From a virus: DNA of 46,523 bases. The notes beneath the pieces were generated by a model. It saw only the letters and a list, made by a program, of their open reading frames with translations. It did not search any database and had not been told where the DNA came from. Location of the stretch: positions 1 to 46,523 of the IMG/VR virus record IMGVR_UViG_3300020156_000041; one strand, 5' to 3'. This document shows positions 1 to 6,693 of the stretch, piece after piece (within the stretch, counting starts at the first letter, position 1; the number at the start of each line of letters is the position of its first letter). The position numbers were made by a program, and so were the translations under genes.

Positions 1-42
1 GTGCGGAAGGAGGGGCCCTTCCAGACTTTCGACCGCCCCCGG
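1..42. other. Left genome end, putative cos half with hairpin
   Basis: No gene is seen here. Bases 5-10 (GGAAGG) and 17-22 (CCTTCC) form a 6-bp hairpin around a GC-rich loop. Joined to the right end, this lies between the HNH/late-leader genes and the terminase small subunit, the normal place for a cos or pac site. The exact termini cannot be proved from sequence alone. Confidence 0.4.
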
Positions 43-468
43 TCAGTTGAGGTGGGCGCCGACGGCCGGGTTGGCAGCTCGCGCAGCACCATGACGAACC
101 AGGTCGATCTCTCGCTGTGCCTTCCTCAGGTCACGCTGTGCTTCGTCGCGCTCACGAGACACGCGCTCGAACATGTCCTTGAACCACATCGGACGCTGCT
201 GATCGAAGTGCAGGCCATGCCATAGCGCGCACAGTCCCCACTGCCAGCCGCCGTTCGTGTGGTAGGCATGGAATGACAGCAGTGTGCCAAGGCCAGCCCC
301 AAAGCCCACAGTGTTGCGATGTACATATGGCTTGGTCCAAGCCAGTGGATGACGACGCAGGCTCAGACCCCAGCGCCAAGTCAGGCTGTGCGGGGAATGC
401 CAATAGGCAAGGCTGATCGTCTTGCTGTCACTGGTGCGCGACAGCAGGGAAAGTGGACCGATACGCAT
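43..468 (-). CDS. Phage conserved hypothetical protein with C-terminal coiled coil
   Basis: A 141-residue protein. The start is set at 468 because TAGGAG lies eight bases upstream, overlapping the stop of the preceding membrane-protein gene; an upstream in-frame start at 546 lacks this support. The N-terminal and central part is rich in Trp, His and Arg and reads as one compact domain. Residues from about 105 are charged and heptad-like, suggesting a short coiled coil. Similar small proteins are common near the terminase genes of rhizobial phages, but I know no proven function. In the joined genome it is the last leader gene before the terminase small subunit. Confidence 0.75.
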   Translation of the reverse strand: MRIGPLSLLSRTSDSKTISLAYWHSPHSLTWRWGLSLRRHPLAWTKPYVHRNTVGFGAGLGTLLSFHAYHTNGGWQWGLCALWHGLHFDQQRPMWFKDMFERVSRERDEAQRDLRKAQREIDLVRHGAARAANPAVGAHLN

Positions 469-479
469 GTGCTGCGCTC

Positions 480-638
480 CTATGGGATAGCGAACCAGAC
501 GAGGGCCGCAGGCCAGAACAGGGCCATCAACAGGACCGTGAGCCATGCGCGGCCATCAAGCGGCTCAAGGGTGCGCACCAACGCGACAAAGCCCAGCAGA
601 GCGATGGCGAAGTATGCGGCAACAATCCACCAGATCAT
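480..638 (-). CDS. Small two-helix membrane protein
   Basis: A 52-residue protein with two hydrophobic segments, roughly residues 2-20 and 31-49, joined by a short polar loop containing RTLEPLDGR. The start ATG overlaps the TGA stop of the upstream HNH gene (ATGA), and its own stop overlaps the ribosome site of the next gene, so it is tightly coupled in the leftward leader operon. The function is unknown; a holin-like or superinfection-exclusion role is possible but only inferred from size and topology. Confidence 0.7.
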   Translation of the reverse strand: MIWWIVAAYFAIALLGFVALVRTLEPLDGRAWLTVLLMALFWPAALVWFAIP

Positions 639-982
639 GCTCGCTTCTCCTGTGCTTGAGCCTCGCTGTCGTGCCATTCCTTCGACACGGCTTCGAGGTT
701 GTTGATGTCCCAGAATAGCTGCTCATCGCCCTTGTGCGGCACCTTGTGGTGGACGACTGGGCTGGTAGGTGCCGGCGCCTTGCCGGAGAGGATCACGCCA
801 GTGTGCTGGCAGGTGTAGAGGTCGCGCTCTAGCACCGCCTGCCTCAGCTTCTGCCACCTGACAGAGTGATACCAGCCGCGCACTGTTGCGTCTGGGCTGT
901 AGCGCTTGTCTCTGACTTCACGAGGGGTGGCGAGCCTAGGCGGAAGCTTGGTCAGCTTGGGCTTGAGGACCTTCAGCGCCAT
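635..982 (-). CDS. HNH endonuclease next to the packaging end
   Basis: A 115-residue protein. The C-terminal half carries an HNH fold: a Cys-x-His segment after RDLYTCQ (about residue 55), the VVHHK histidine pair (about 76-80), an Asn in WDINNLE and a final WHDSE. In cos phages such as HK97 an HNH protein encoded beside terminase stimulates terminase cutting; here the gene lies just upstream of the terminase small subunit once the genome ends are joined. The role in cos cleavage is inferred from position and family. Confidence 0.85.
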   Translation of the reverse strand: MALKVLKPKLTKLPPRLATPREVRDKRYSPDATVRGWYHSVRWQKLRQAVLERDLYTCQHTGVILSGKAPAPTSPVVHHKVPHKGDEQLFWDINNLEAVSKEWHDSEAQAQEKRA

Positions 983-992
983 GTCTTACCGC

Positions 993-1166
993 CTAATTCA
1001 AATCCCTACCGACCGTTTCATGCACTGCCTTGAGCAGCTCGATCAGGTCATAGAGGCTGTGCCCATGCTCGAAGGCGACCTCTGCGATAGAGGCGAAGAG
1101 ATGGGCTACTTCCTTTGGATCGGTGATGGGTTCCTCATCTTCGTCGTCGGTGATGAGGGTGAGCAT
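993..1166 (-). CDS. Small acidic hypothetical protein
   Basis: A 57-residue protein that is acidic at the N terminus (TDDEDEEP) and then helical. The start at 1166 is five bases after the stop of the upstream gene; a longer in-frame start at 1235 would overlap that gene heavily. No family recognised. It is part of the leftward leader operon ahead of HNH. Confidence 0.55.
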   Translation of the reverse strand: MLTLITDDEDEEPITDPKEVAHLFASIAEVAFEHGHSLYDLIELLKAVHETVGRDLN

Positions 1167-1170
1167 GGCG

Positions 1171-1464
1171 CTATGCCGCGCGCTTGCCGGAGGACTTTGC
1201 CTTGCGCCAGCGGCGATGCGCACGCTCACCAGCACGGCGGTTCTTGTGGGCGGTCGGGACGTGATAGCCGCGCGTGCGATCGGAGCGGCGGCGCTCGACT
1301 GGTGCTACTGCGACGTCCTTGCTGACGGTGGCCTTGGTTGGCGACGGCGCCTGACTGGTGACCTGGGCGCGTGCATCGTGGTGAGGGGTGACACCAATGC
1401 CCGCAAAGGCCAGCGTCGTAGCCAAGGCAAAACCCATCGAGCCGAGAATGACCGATTTGCGCAT
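1171..1464 (-). CDS. Small basic protein with signal peptide
   Basis: A 97-residue protein. The start ATG at 1464 has GGAG six bases upstream; another ATG two codons earlier abuts the GGAG and is less likely. It begins MRKS followed by a hydrophobic stretch (about residues 5-22) and an Ala-rich end, a typical Sec signal peptide. The mature part is rich in Arg and Lys (RRRSDRTR, RRWRKAK). It is probably exported to the periplasm or cell surface. Function unknown; cargo or lysis-related roles are possible. Confidence 0.65.
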   Translation of the reverse strand: MRKSVILGSMGFALATTLAFAGIGVTPHHDARAQVTSQAPSPTKATVSKDVAVAPVERRRSDRTRGYHVPTAHKNRRAGERAHRRWRKAKSSGKRAA

Positions 1465-1486
1465 GCTCATCTCCAATGAAAAGCCC

Positions 1487-1789
1487 TCAAAGGGCGAAAG
1501 GCAGAAGCGCCAGCCAAAGCAGCTTGCACCCAATGTGCAGCGCCTGGTCGAGCGCGAATGACGTCCAACCGCGCACCTTCAACTCGTCGATGACGGTATG
1601 GGCCGCCCATTCGGCGAGGCCCAACCACAATGAGCCGGTGACGAGCGCGACGGCGCCGCCGTGGATGCCGGCGTGCGCAACGAGGTGATAGAGCCGAAGT
1701 GGGCCTTTGACCTTGGCTGAGGCGAGGAAGTCGCCCTGCAGCGGATAATCGCACACCCAATGGGCGGCGAGCAGCATGAGCAAGATCAT
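1487..1789 (-). CDS. DUF3307-type membrane protein
   Basis: A 100-residue, very hydrophobic protein. The opening segment contains AAHWVCDYPLQGDF, the family signature of DUF3307 integral membrane proteins, followed by two further hydrophobic helices with conserved His residues (HLVAHAGIHGG, and a C-terminal DQALHIGCK). GAGG upstream of the ATG supports the start. DUF3307 proteins occur in phages and bacteria and have no established activity. It starts the group of leader genes before the packaging site. Confidence 0.8.
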   Translation of the reverse strand: MILLMLLAAHWVCDYPLQGDFLASAKVKGPLRLYHLVAHAGIHGGAVALVTGSLWLGLAEWAAHTVIDELKVRGWTSFALDQALHIGCKLLWLALLPFAL

Positions 1790-1917
1790 GATTGCCTCGA
1801 TATGGGATTGAGCGGGATCGGCCTAAGAGCTTCAACCGGCGCGGGCGCCTGTGGGTCTTTCGGGGTTACTCGTTTGCCGATCGATACTGGAAACCCTTGT
1901 TCTCGGGCCGCTCAATG

Positions 1918-1945
1918 AAAAACCCCGCTGGGCGAACCAACGGGG
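1918..1945 (-). terminator. Rho-independent terminator downstream of the tRNA
   Basis: Read on the minus strand: CCCCG, a 13-base loop, CGGGG, then five T. It lies just past the 3' end of the tRNA-like gene and would end its transcript. Confidence 0.55.
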
Positions 1946-1953
1946 CGAAAGGG

Positions 1954-2026
1954 CAAGGGCGGCAGGACTCGAACCTGCAACCGGCGGATTTGGAGGCCGC
2001 TGCTCTACCAATTGAGCTACGCCGAT
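1954..2026 (-). tRNA. tRNA-Trp (CCA) like gene, imperfect acceptor stem
   Basis: A 73-base cloverleaf folds on the minus strand. The D stem GCTC/GAGC and T stem GCAGG/CCTGC are perfect and the T loop is TTCGAGT. The anticodon loop CTCCAAA reads CCA (Trp), and the discriminator is G, as in bacterial tRNA-Trp. Oddities are two mismatched acceptor pairs (positions 2-71 T/T and 3-70 C/C) and a C/T pair at 31-39; the encoded 3' end is CCC, not CCA. It could be a decaying tRNA or a functional phage variant. Confidence 0.75.
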
Positions 2027-2245
2027 AGGGTATCAGGGCTCACCGTAGTCGGGCACTCAGGCGGGGTGCTTACGCGGGATTTCCGCACCCACTTATCCGA
2101 CTGGCAGGGCGATCTGGTTGCAGTCTGTCGCCGTGCTCGCTGCAACGCGCAGCCCTGAATGAGAAAAGGCCCGCCGAAGCGAGCCCTTGAATTTCGAACG
2201 CTTTACGCGTCAGCGTAAAAACCATGACTGATTTGTTTTCGCCCG
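2027..2245. other. Gene-free stretch with structured sequence
   Basis: About 220 bases with no convincing gene. It holds a possible hairpin (GGGTGC near 2065 pairing with GCACCC near 2090) and the terminator at 2164-2186. It may carry the promoter of the tRNA and leader genes; no clear -35/-10 pair stands out. Confidence 0.4.
2164..2186 (-). terminator. Terminator after the 2246-2833 gene
   Basis: On the minus strand GGGCTCGC pairs with GCGGGCC around a short TTCG-type loop with one mismatch, followed by TTTT. It would separate the 2246-2833 gene from the tRNA and leader genes. Confidence 0.55.
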
Positions 2246-2833
2246 TCAAGCCACCTTCGCGCGCTCGCCTATGCGATAATGCCGAGCCAGGGCATTGAGA
2301 CCTTCGCGCAGCCAGCCTGTCAGGTGGTGGAACTCGCGATCCTCGATAACGCAATATTGCAGGGCCGCGATCAGCGCGCCGGCACCGCGCAGTTCGTTCT
2401 GACGATCTTGAAGGGCGGCGGTTGCTGCGCGCCAATTCGCCATAGCCATCTGCGATCTGGCTACGTTCTCATGACCAATGGCAGCACCCCGGGTGGCATT
2501 GAGATTGACCGCGCCAGGCTGCTTGGGCGAGGCAACGGCAATGGCCATGTCTTGATAATGCTCAAGATAGACCTTGGCGGCCTCATACTGCTGACTGGTG
2601 ATCTCGCCGCTCATCGCCAGCCGGCCGACAAAGGATCCGGCCTTGGTGTCGCGGCAAAGCTCCGGCTTGATGCCGTGGAGACGGTGCCGGGCCTCAACGC
2701 CTGTGCGTAGCGCTTCCCGCTCGTCCTGATCGAGACTGCCATTGAGGCGAGTGGTAATATCCGGCTTCCTGCGGGACAGGCGCCCGTTCTTTTCGCGATT
2801 GCCGGTGCTCGGCTTTGGTCCGCGCTTGCCCAT
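2246..2833 (-). CDS. Basic phage protein with KRGPKP N-terminal motif
   Basis: A 195-residue protein. The start at 2833 gives an N terminus MGKRGPKP followed by many Arg and Lys residues, resembling an AT-hook-like DNA-binding tail; longer in-frame starts read through non-coding sequence. The middle is helical (about residues 60-95), then Pro-rich, then a long helical C-terminal part. The KRGPKP start also occurs in P27-type terminase small subunits, but this phage has a better terminase small subunit next to the large one. It stands alone between a terminator and a divergent promoter region, so it may be a regulator; this is inference. Confidence 0.65.
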   Translation of the reverse strand: MGKRGPKPSTGNREKNGRLSRRKPDITTRLNGSLDQDEREALRTGVEARHRLHGIKPELCRDTKAGSFVGRLAMSGEITSQQYEAAKVYLEHYQDMAIAVASPKQPGAVNLNATRGAAIGHENVARSQMAMANWRAATAALQDRQNELRGAGALIAALQYCVIEDREFHHLTGWLREGLNALARHYRIGERAKVA

Positions 2834-2978
2834 GTGAATATGGCCTCGTAGTTGATGAACTAGGAGGCTGAACAGAACCAGATAGATCAGCGCCTGAGAT
2901 ATGCGCGCGCCGAGATAGTCAGTGGGGTGAGGGCAATATGGGCTATTCGAGAAAAATGCGCAACTGGTGAAATAGGAC

Positions 2979-3008
2979 TTGCTCTCTCGTACACTCATGG
3001 TGTACACA
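2979..3008 (+). promoter_or_regulatory. Promoter with palindromic operator
   Basis: A perfect inverted repeat GTACAC-N5-GTGTAC lies at 2989-3005. It sits between a TTGCTC -35-like box (2979-2984) and a TACACA -10-like box (3003-3008), spacing 18. The site is placed to control the two plus-strand genes at 3058 and possibly the divergent 2246-2833 gene. It does not match the CI operators found near 12600. Confidence 0.5.
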
Positions 3009-3057
3009 ATAGACAACGCGGACGGATTAGCCGACTGCAAGAGGTGAGAGACCTGAA

Positions 3058-3378
3058 ATGACCAAGACCTTCGCAAGCTACAACGCCCTGACCGACATGA
3101 TCATGGAAGATATCACCGCTCGCGTGGCCGGTTCGCGGGTCGGCATTTCCACACGTTCTGTCAGCCGGTACGTCGAGGCAAGTGATGAGCGCCGCGTTCG
3201 CATTTCCGACCACGACGCAACGGCTTCCTGCGGCGGCAACATCGTTTTCGAGATCGATATCCGCGACTTCGGTTCCGAGGAAATCTACGACGACTTCAAC
3301 GAGTTTGATGGCATCGAAATCTACCATGACTGGAAGATTGAAGAAGCCATCGACGCTGCTGTTAAGGCCCTTTCGTAA
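3058..3378 (+). CDS. Acidic hypothetical protein, first gene of a two-gene unit
   Basis: A 106-residue acidic protein with predicted alternating strands and helices (VFEIDIRDFG, FDGIEIYHDW) and an Ala-rich C-terminal helix. No family recognised. GAGG precedes the ATG by a few bases. Its TAA overlaps the ATG of the next gene by one base, so the two are translationally coupled. The unit has its own promoter with a palindrome and is transcribed opposite to the genes on both sides, which suggests expression independent of the early and late operons. Confidence 0.65.
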   Translation: MTKTFASYNALTDMIMEDITARVAGSRVGISTRSVSRYVEASDERRVRISDHDATASCGGNIVFEIDIRDFGSEEIYDDFNEFDGIEIYHDWKIEEAIDAAVKALS

Positions 3379-3701
3379 TGTTCAAATTTGCCATTGCCGC
3401 TTGCGGCCTATCCCAGTCCGAAGCTGCGGCCTATCTCGACGTCAGCATAGACACGGTCAAGAGCTGGTGCAGCGATCGCCGGCCAGTGCCTAAAGGCGTG
3501 TGGGAGATGCTGGCAGACCTGTTCCAGCGCATTCAGGACGCAGCCGACTTTGCCGCCGACCACATGGCCGAGAACGGTATCGATCCATCTGCATATTCCA
3601 ACCTCGACGCTGATAATGGACAGGACCCTTTGCCTGACAGCGCGGCACGCATGGCCGGTGCCATGGCGCTTCTGATGGCTATCGGCGACAATGCAGAATG
3701 A
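3378..3701 (+). CDS. Helix-turn-helix protein, second gene of the unit
   Basis: A 107-residue protein. Residues about 8-32 (LSQSEAAAYLDVSIDTVKSW) form a helix-turn-helix of the kind in small phage and mobile-element regulators. The rest is helical and acidic. It overlaps the upstream gene by one base. It could bind the palindrome at 2989-3005 and autoregulate, which would make the pair resemble a regulator or toxin-antitoxin style module; this is not shown. Confidence 0.7.
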   Translation: MFKFAIAACGLSQSEAAAYLDVSIDTVKSWCSDRRPVPKGVWEMLADLFQRIQDAADFAADHMAENGIDPSAYSNLDADNGQDPLPDSAARMAGAMALLMAIGDNAE

Positions 3702-3750
3702 AGCCGGTGATTGACTGCCAGGGCTATTCGGGTGGAGAGGGCAAGCCCTG

Positions 3751-3770
3751 CCAACCGTAGGGCTGGTTTT
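3751..3770 (+). terminator. Probable terminator of the 3058-3701 unit
   Basis: CCAACC pairs with GGCTGG with one mismatch, followed by TTTT on the plus strand, 50 bases after the stop at 3701. It lies between convergent genes. Confidence 0.4.
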
Positions 3771-3793
3771 CCCATTAGCCATTCACCCATGTC

Positions 3794-4000
3794 CTATTCC
3801 TCCTTATCGGTGGGGGTGGGGCGACGGTTCCAGGCCGTTAGAGCATCATCCGACCAATCCCCCCAAATAGCCGCGCCACAATTCATGCAGCTTACGGAGG
3901 CTGGGCCGATGACCTCCGATGCGTTTTCGTCGCTATACAGCTCAGGTTCTAGGTGGGCATTCCCTCCACAGAACGGGCACGGCAGCAGTTCTTCGTCCAT
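3794..4000 (-). CDS. Lar-like restriction alleviation zinc-ribbon protein
   Basis: A 68-residue protein with the Lar family pattern: ELLPCPFCGG at residues 4-13, a second Cys pair in SCMNCGA (about 37-43), and the closing TAWNRRP. Lar of prophage Rac moderates type I restriction by favouring modification, and this family is common in phages. It is the last recognisable gene of the leftward early operon. A second Lar-like protein is encoded at 18875. Confidence 0.8.
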   Translation of the reverse strand: MDEELLPCPFCGGNAHLEPELYSDENASEVIGPASVSCMNCGAAIWGDWSDDALTAWNRRPTPTDKEE

Positions 4001-4039
4001 TTCTCTACCCTTTCCTATTTGCCATGAAGGCGGGGGAGG

Positions 4040-4255
4040 TCATGCGAGGAGCCCCAAGCGCTTCAGACGCTTGCGCTCGCGCTTTTCGGCGGCAGCAATG
4101 AAATGCGGGTTGGCCGCGCGGGCAATCGCTGCCTGCTCAATGCGATCCAGGTCAGCAAGTCTGTCCGCGTCGGTCCGCTTTGGCCTCTTACGGAGCAAGC
4201 CGACTGTGCCGAGCGCTAAGCCTAGAAGGCCGATCATGTGATGGTCGTGATGCAT
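4040..4255 (-). CDS. Small hypothetical protein, His-rich N terminus
   Basis: A 71-residue protein. It begins MHHDHHM, then has a short hydrophobic segment (about residues 8-20) and a long basic helical tail. It may be membrane-anchored. No family recognised. It lies in the leftward early operon between the DUF2493 and Lar-like genes. Confidence 0.55.
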   Translation of the reverse strand: MHHDHHMIGLLGLALGTVGLLRKRPKRTDADRLADLDRIEQAAIARAANPHFIAAAEKRERKRLKRLGLLA

Positions 4256-4308
4256 CTAGCTCTGTTCCTTTCTCTGCGCCATGAACCGGCTGGCCATCCC
4301 GCCAGCCA

Positions 4309-4701
4309 CTACGGGTCAATTACGTGCACCGTGACGCCAGCCTCTCGCGCTAACTCGATCATCCCGATGGTACCTCTATTCCCTGCGCCCTTGACCGGAA
4401 ACGCGATGACGAAATCCGGCTTGGCATCGCGCAGCATCTTGGCATTCCTGATCGGGCCTGCGGCGCTGCCAAGGTTCTCCCAATCGGCATAAAACGTCTC
4501 GACCTGAATGCGCCGTTCCTCACCCCAAACTTTTGCAAGATGGTCAGCGCCGTATTCCTCGCCGGTTTCGTAATCTCGGCTCACTTGACCGCCCTGAACG
4601 ATCTCATCGAGGCCAAGTCGATCGACGGCGGCATCAAGCACCTGACGGAGCCTTGCAGCATTGCGATAGTCGCGACTGCCACAGATGAGGCCCTTGGTCA
4701 T
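4309..4701 (-). CDS. DUF2493 (SLOG-like) nucleotide-binding domain protein
   Basis: A 130-residue protein starting MTKGLICGSRDYRN, the typical opening of DUF2493/YspA-like proteins of the SLOG Rossmann superfamily. Later features fit: IVQGG (about residues 34-38), GADHLAKVWG, and the closing beta-alpha pattern around DFVIAFP and GAGNRGT. SLOG proteins bind nucleotides or their derivatives; the role in phages is not established. The start overlaps the stop of the upstream gene by four bases (ATGA). Confidence 0.85.
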   Translation of the reverse strand: MTKGLICGSRDYRNAARLRQVLDAAVDRLGLDEIVQGGQVSRDYETGEEYGADHLAKVWGEERRIQVETFYADWENLGSAAGPIRNAKMLRDAKPDFVIAFPVKGAGNRGTIGMIELAREAGVTVHVIDP

Positions 4702-4877
4702 CGGCCCTGCCCCGGCTTGCGCCGATCGAGCTCGCGGATCGCGGCCCGCACCTCGGCCGTGACCCCAACATGGCCCAGAGCATTGTTCTCGTGCTCGGCG
4801 ATGATCTGGCGGATGCGCTTCTCGAAAGCCTTGCGGGCGCCGCCGGCAGCTTCGGCGTTGTGAGGCGAGTGGGTCAT
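4698..4877 (-). CDS. Small helical hypothetical protein
   Basis: A 59-residue protein starting MTHSPHNAE, with AGGGGAGGG-like purine sequence upstream as ribosome site. The rest is charged and helical (FEKRIRQIIAEHE, VRAAIRELDRR). It overlaps the DUF2493 gene by four bases. No family recognised. Upstream reading in this frame is a shadow of the neighbour. Confidence 0.6.
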   Translation of the reverse strand: MTHSPHNAEAAGGARKAFEKRIRQIIAEHENNALGHVGVTAEVRAAIRELDRRKPGQGR

Positions 4878-4918
4878 GCTGCCCTCCCCTTTCGGGCCTG
4901 CTCGATCCGGGCGATCAT
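4874..4918 (-). CDS. Possible 14-residue coupling peptide
   Basis: ATG at 4918 overlaps the upstream TGA (ATGA), and its own TGA overlaps the next ATG (ATGA). The 14-residue reading may exist only to couple translation between its neighbours. Low support because it is so short. Confidence 0.25.
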   Translation of the reverse strand: MIARIEQARKGRAA

Positions 4919-5313
4919 GCGTCCTGCCCCATCGATTTGAGCCTGACCCCCAGCTGCCGAAGTTGCTGAACCCTGCGCGCACGCATCTCCGGCGTAATCT
5001 CGACAACCGTCTCTTGCTTCGGCGCCTCGATCTGGCGAGCGGCCGCCTTGCGCTGATACTCGAGCATCCCATCCTCGAAACGCACAGCCTTTGCCAGTTC
5101 CGCCGTGGTGGGCACGAACCGCCCGTTGTGCTCTGGGGATTCTCCCCGGATGATCTTACGCACGGCGGTGCGCAGCGCAGGCATCGTGCATCCGTCGATC
5201 GCCATCATGTAGGCTTTCGCCGTCGACTGGCTCGCCCGATCGCTCTGGGCCGGGAATGCCTGGAACAGCATCGATAACAACTCCATCGCTTCCGCGATCT
5301 CTTCCCGATCCAT
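4915..5313 (-). CDS. Putative helicase-loader-like replication protein
   Basis: A 132-residue protein. The start at 5313 is firm: AGGAGG six bases upstream. The first 90 residues contain a helical AYMMAI...LRTAVRKI pattern followed by FVPTTAELAKAV, which resembles the fold of phage helicase-loader proteins such as SPP1 G39P; this match is by pattern only. The C-terminal part is basic and helical. It follows the DUF1376 protein, a common order in phage replication modules. Its 5' 158 bases overlap the end of that gene. Confidence 0.65.
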   Translation of the reverse strand: MDREEIAEAMELLSMLFQAFPAQSDRASQSTAKAYMMAIDGCTMPALRTAVRKIIRGESPEHNGRFVPTTAELAKAVRFEDGMLEYQRKAAARQIEAPKQETVVEITPEMRARRVQQLRQLGVRLKSMGQDA

Positions 5314-6088
5314 TTCGGGCCTCCTGTGCGAATTGCTGGAAAATGTCGCCGCCCTTTGCTTCCGGAGCGGCGGCCGGGGCCAGGCCAGCCTGCTCCGCGC
5401 CGCGACGGCGAGCGGATGCTTCACGGATCGCCTCGACGAAATAGTCCCATGTCCTGGGCTTGCGCCTACTGCGGGCCATGACGCTTTTGATGGTTGGCAG
5501 GATGTCGAGCTGCAAATCGTGCCCAGCTTCGATAAGGCCGATGATCGGGGCGAGAACAAACAGGCCGGCGCCAGGGTCGCGTTCGAGCCCTGCTGCCTTG
5601 CGAAGCTGTTCCTCGAGAAGGTTCAGGTCGACACGCCCATCAGCATCGACAGGATGCTGAGCTTGCGAAGCATCTTCTGGTATATGGTTGTGGTTAGCAT
5701 TGCGGCCGCTTTGCTCCGGCATTGCATCCGCATCGTCTCGCCTTTGATTTTGTTGCTTATTTTTCCATCGCTTGTCGGCGGCGTCGCGCGCCGATGTAGA
5801 TTTTTCACGACGAAATTCCGTCTCTACTCCCACCTTTCGGTTCCAATATCCGCCGTCGATAACTTGGATTTTGTCCTCGTCGATGAGCGTTTCCAGCGTC
5901 GATTTGAGCGCCGCAGGCGTGGTGCCGCACAGACGCGCAAGACGCGTCCGATCATCGCGCAACGGCTCGCCGCGCTCGTACATCATGGCGATGAGCGTGA
6001 TGTATATTCCCGTCTCTGCCGCCGACATGCCGCGCGTGCCGGCGAGCCAGTCAGATGGGAAAAAGCGAATCCACGGGCCTTCGCTCAT
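5156..6088 (-). CDS. DUF1376 (YdaU-like) replication initiation protein
   Basis: A 310-residue protein. Residues 1-85 have the DUF1376 pattern: WIRFFPSDWLAGTRGMS, a winged-helix segment with ETGIYITLIAMMYERG, and LARLCGTTPAALKSTLETL. These proteins act in phage and prophage replication initiation or helicase loading. The middle is low-complexity, and a second helical domain follows (about residues 150-230). From about residue 258 the reading runs 158 bases into the next gene and looks like out-of-frame sequence, so an ancestral stop may have been lost. The start overlaps the upstream stop by four bases. Confidence 0.8.
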   Translation of the reverse strand: MSEGPWIRFFPSDWLAGTRGMSAAETGIYITLIAMMYERGEPLRDDRTRLARLCGTTPAALKSTLETLIDEDKIQVIDGGYWNRKVGVETEFRREKSTSARDAADKRWKNKQQNQRRDDADAMPEQSGRNANHNHIPEDASQAQHPVDADGRVDLNLLEEQLRKAAGLERDPGAGLFVLAPIIGLIEAGHDLQLDILPTIKSVMARSRRKPRTWDYFVEAIREASARRRGAEQAGLAPAAAPEAKGGDIFQQFAQEARNGSGRDRGSDGVVIDAVPGIPGPERSGEPVDGESLHDGDRRMHDACAAHRRA

Positions 6089-6693
6089 TTGATGGCCAGC
6101 TCCAGCGCAAAAGCGATGACGCGATCCGCGTAGTGGATCGGGTCAGCATGAAGCACGGCGCCGCTCACCCGGGCTGTGAGGACCCCCATGCGGTAAAGTT
6201 GGCGATCGCGTTCCCGGTCTCGGCTGGCGTCATGGAAATCGGCGCCGTCGCATTCGATCGCCAGGATGCATGACGGACGCGGGCCGCGGCGGATCAACAA
6301 GGCAAAGTCCAAGCGATACCGCGCGATGGGAAACTGCGGCACCAACACCACCTCGGCATCCGGAAATGGCGCGCCGCTAGCCAGAGAATGAACCGGCAGA
6401 ATGGGTTGATCATTCTGGGGCCAGTGACCCGTCACCAGCGCAGCAAGGAGATGGCGCTCGATAGGGCTTTCGCACAGCCCCTGCGCACGCCAATAGGCCG
6501 CGTGAACGGCCTCCTTGAACATATGAGAATCGGTTGCGCCGTATCTCTGGACGGACTGGTGGGAAAGAACCCGGGCCATACCGTTAGACAGAACATCACG
6601 CGCATAGCCTGGATGACTCGATAGCGCGTTCGGGCCGTGCTCTATCTCATGGCCAACTACGTCCATCAGAGCGCCGATGGTGTACATAGTCAT
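6085..6693 (-). CDS. DUF559/Vsr-like PD-(D/E)XK nuclease
   Basis: A 202-residue protein. The C-terminal half fits a DUF559/Vsr-type endonuclease: an SPIE helix near residue 78, YRLDFAL near residue 125, and ILAIECDGADFHD near residues 143-155 giving the D and ExD/C catalytic pattern, then RDRERDRQL. Such enzymes nick or cut DNA and are found in phage and mobile elements. GAGG lies five bases before the ATG, which overlaps the GcrA-like stop. A role in recombination or host DNA degradation is inferred. Confidence 0.75.
   Translation of the reverse strand: MTMYTIGALMDVVGHEIEHGPNALSSHPGYARDVLSNGMARVLSHQSVQRYGATDSHMFKEAVHAAYWRAQGLCESPIERHLLAALVTGHWPQNDQPILPVHSLASGAPFPDAEVVLVPQFPIARYRLDFALLIRRGPRPSCILAIECDGADFHDASRDRERDRQLYRMGVLTARVSGAVLHADPIHYADRVIAFALELAIK

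Noticed and set aside
2246-2833. Possible terminase small subunit from its KRGPKP start
   Set aside because: A helix-turn-helix terminase small subunit lies directly beside the large subunit at 45899-46459, and this gene is isolated from packaging genes.
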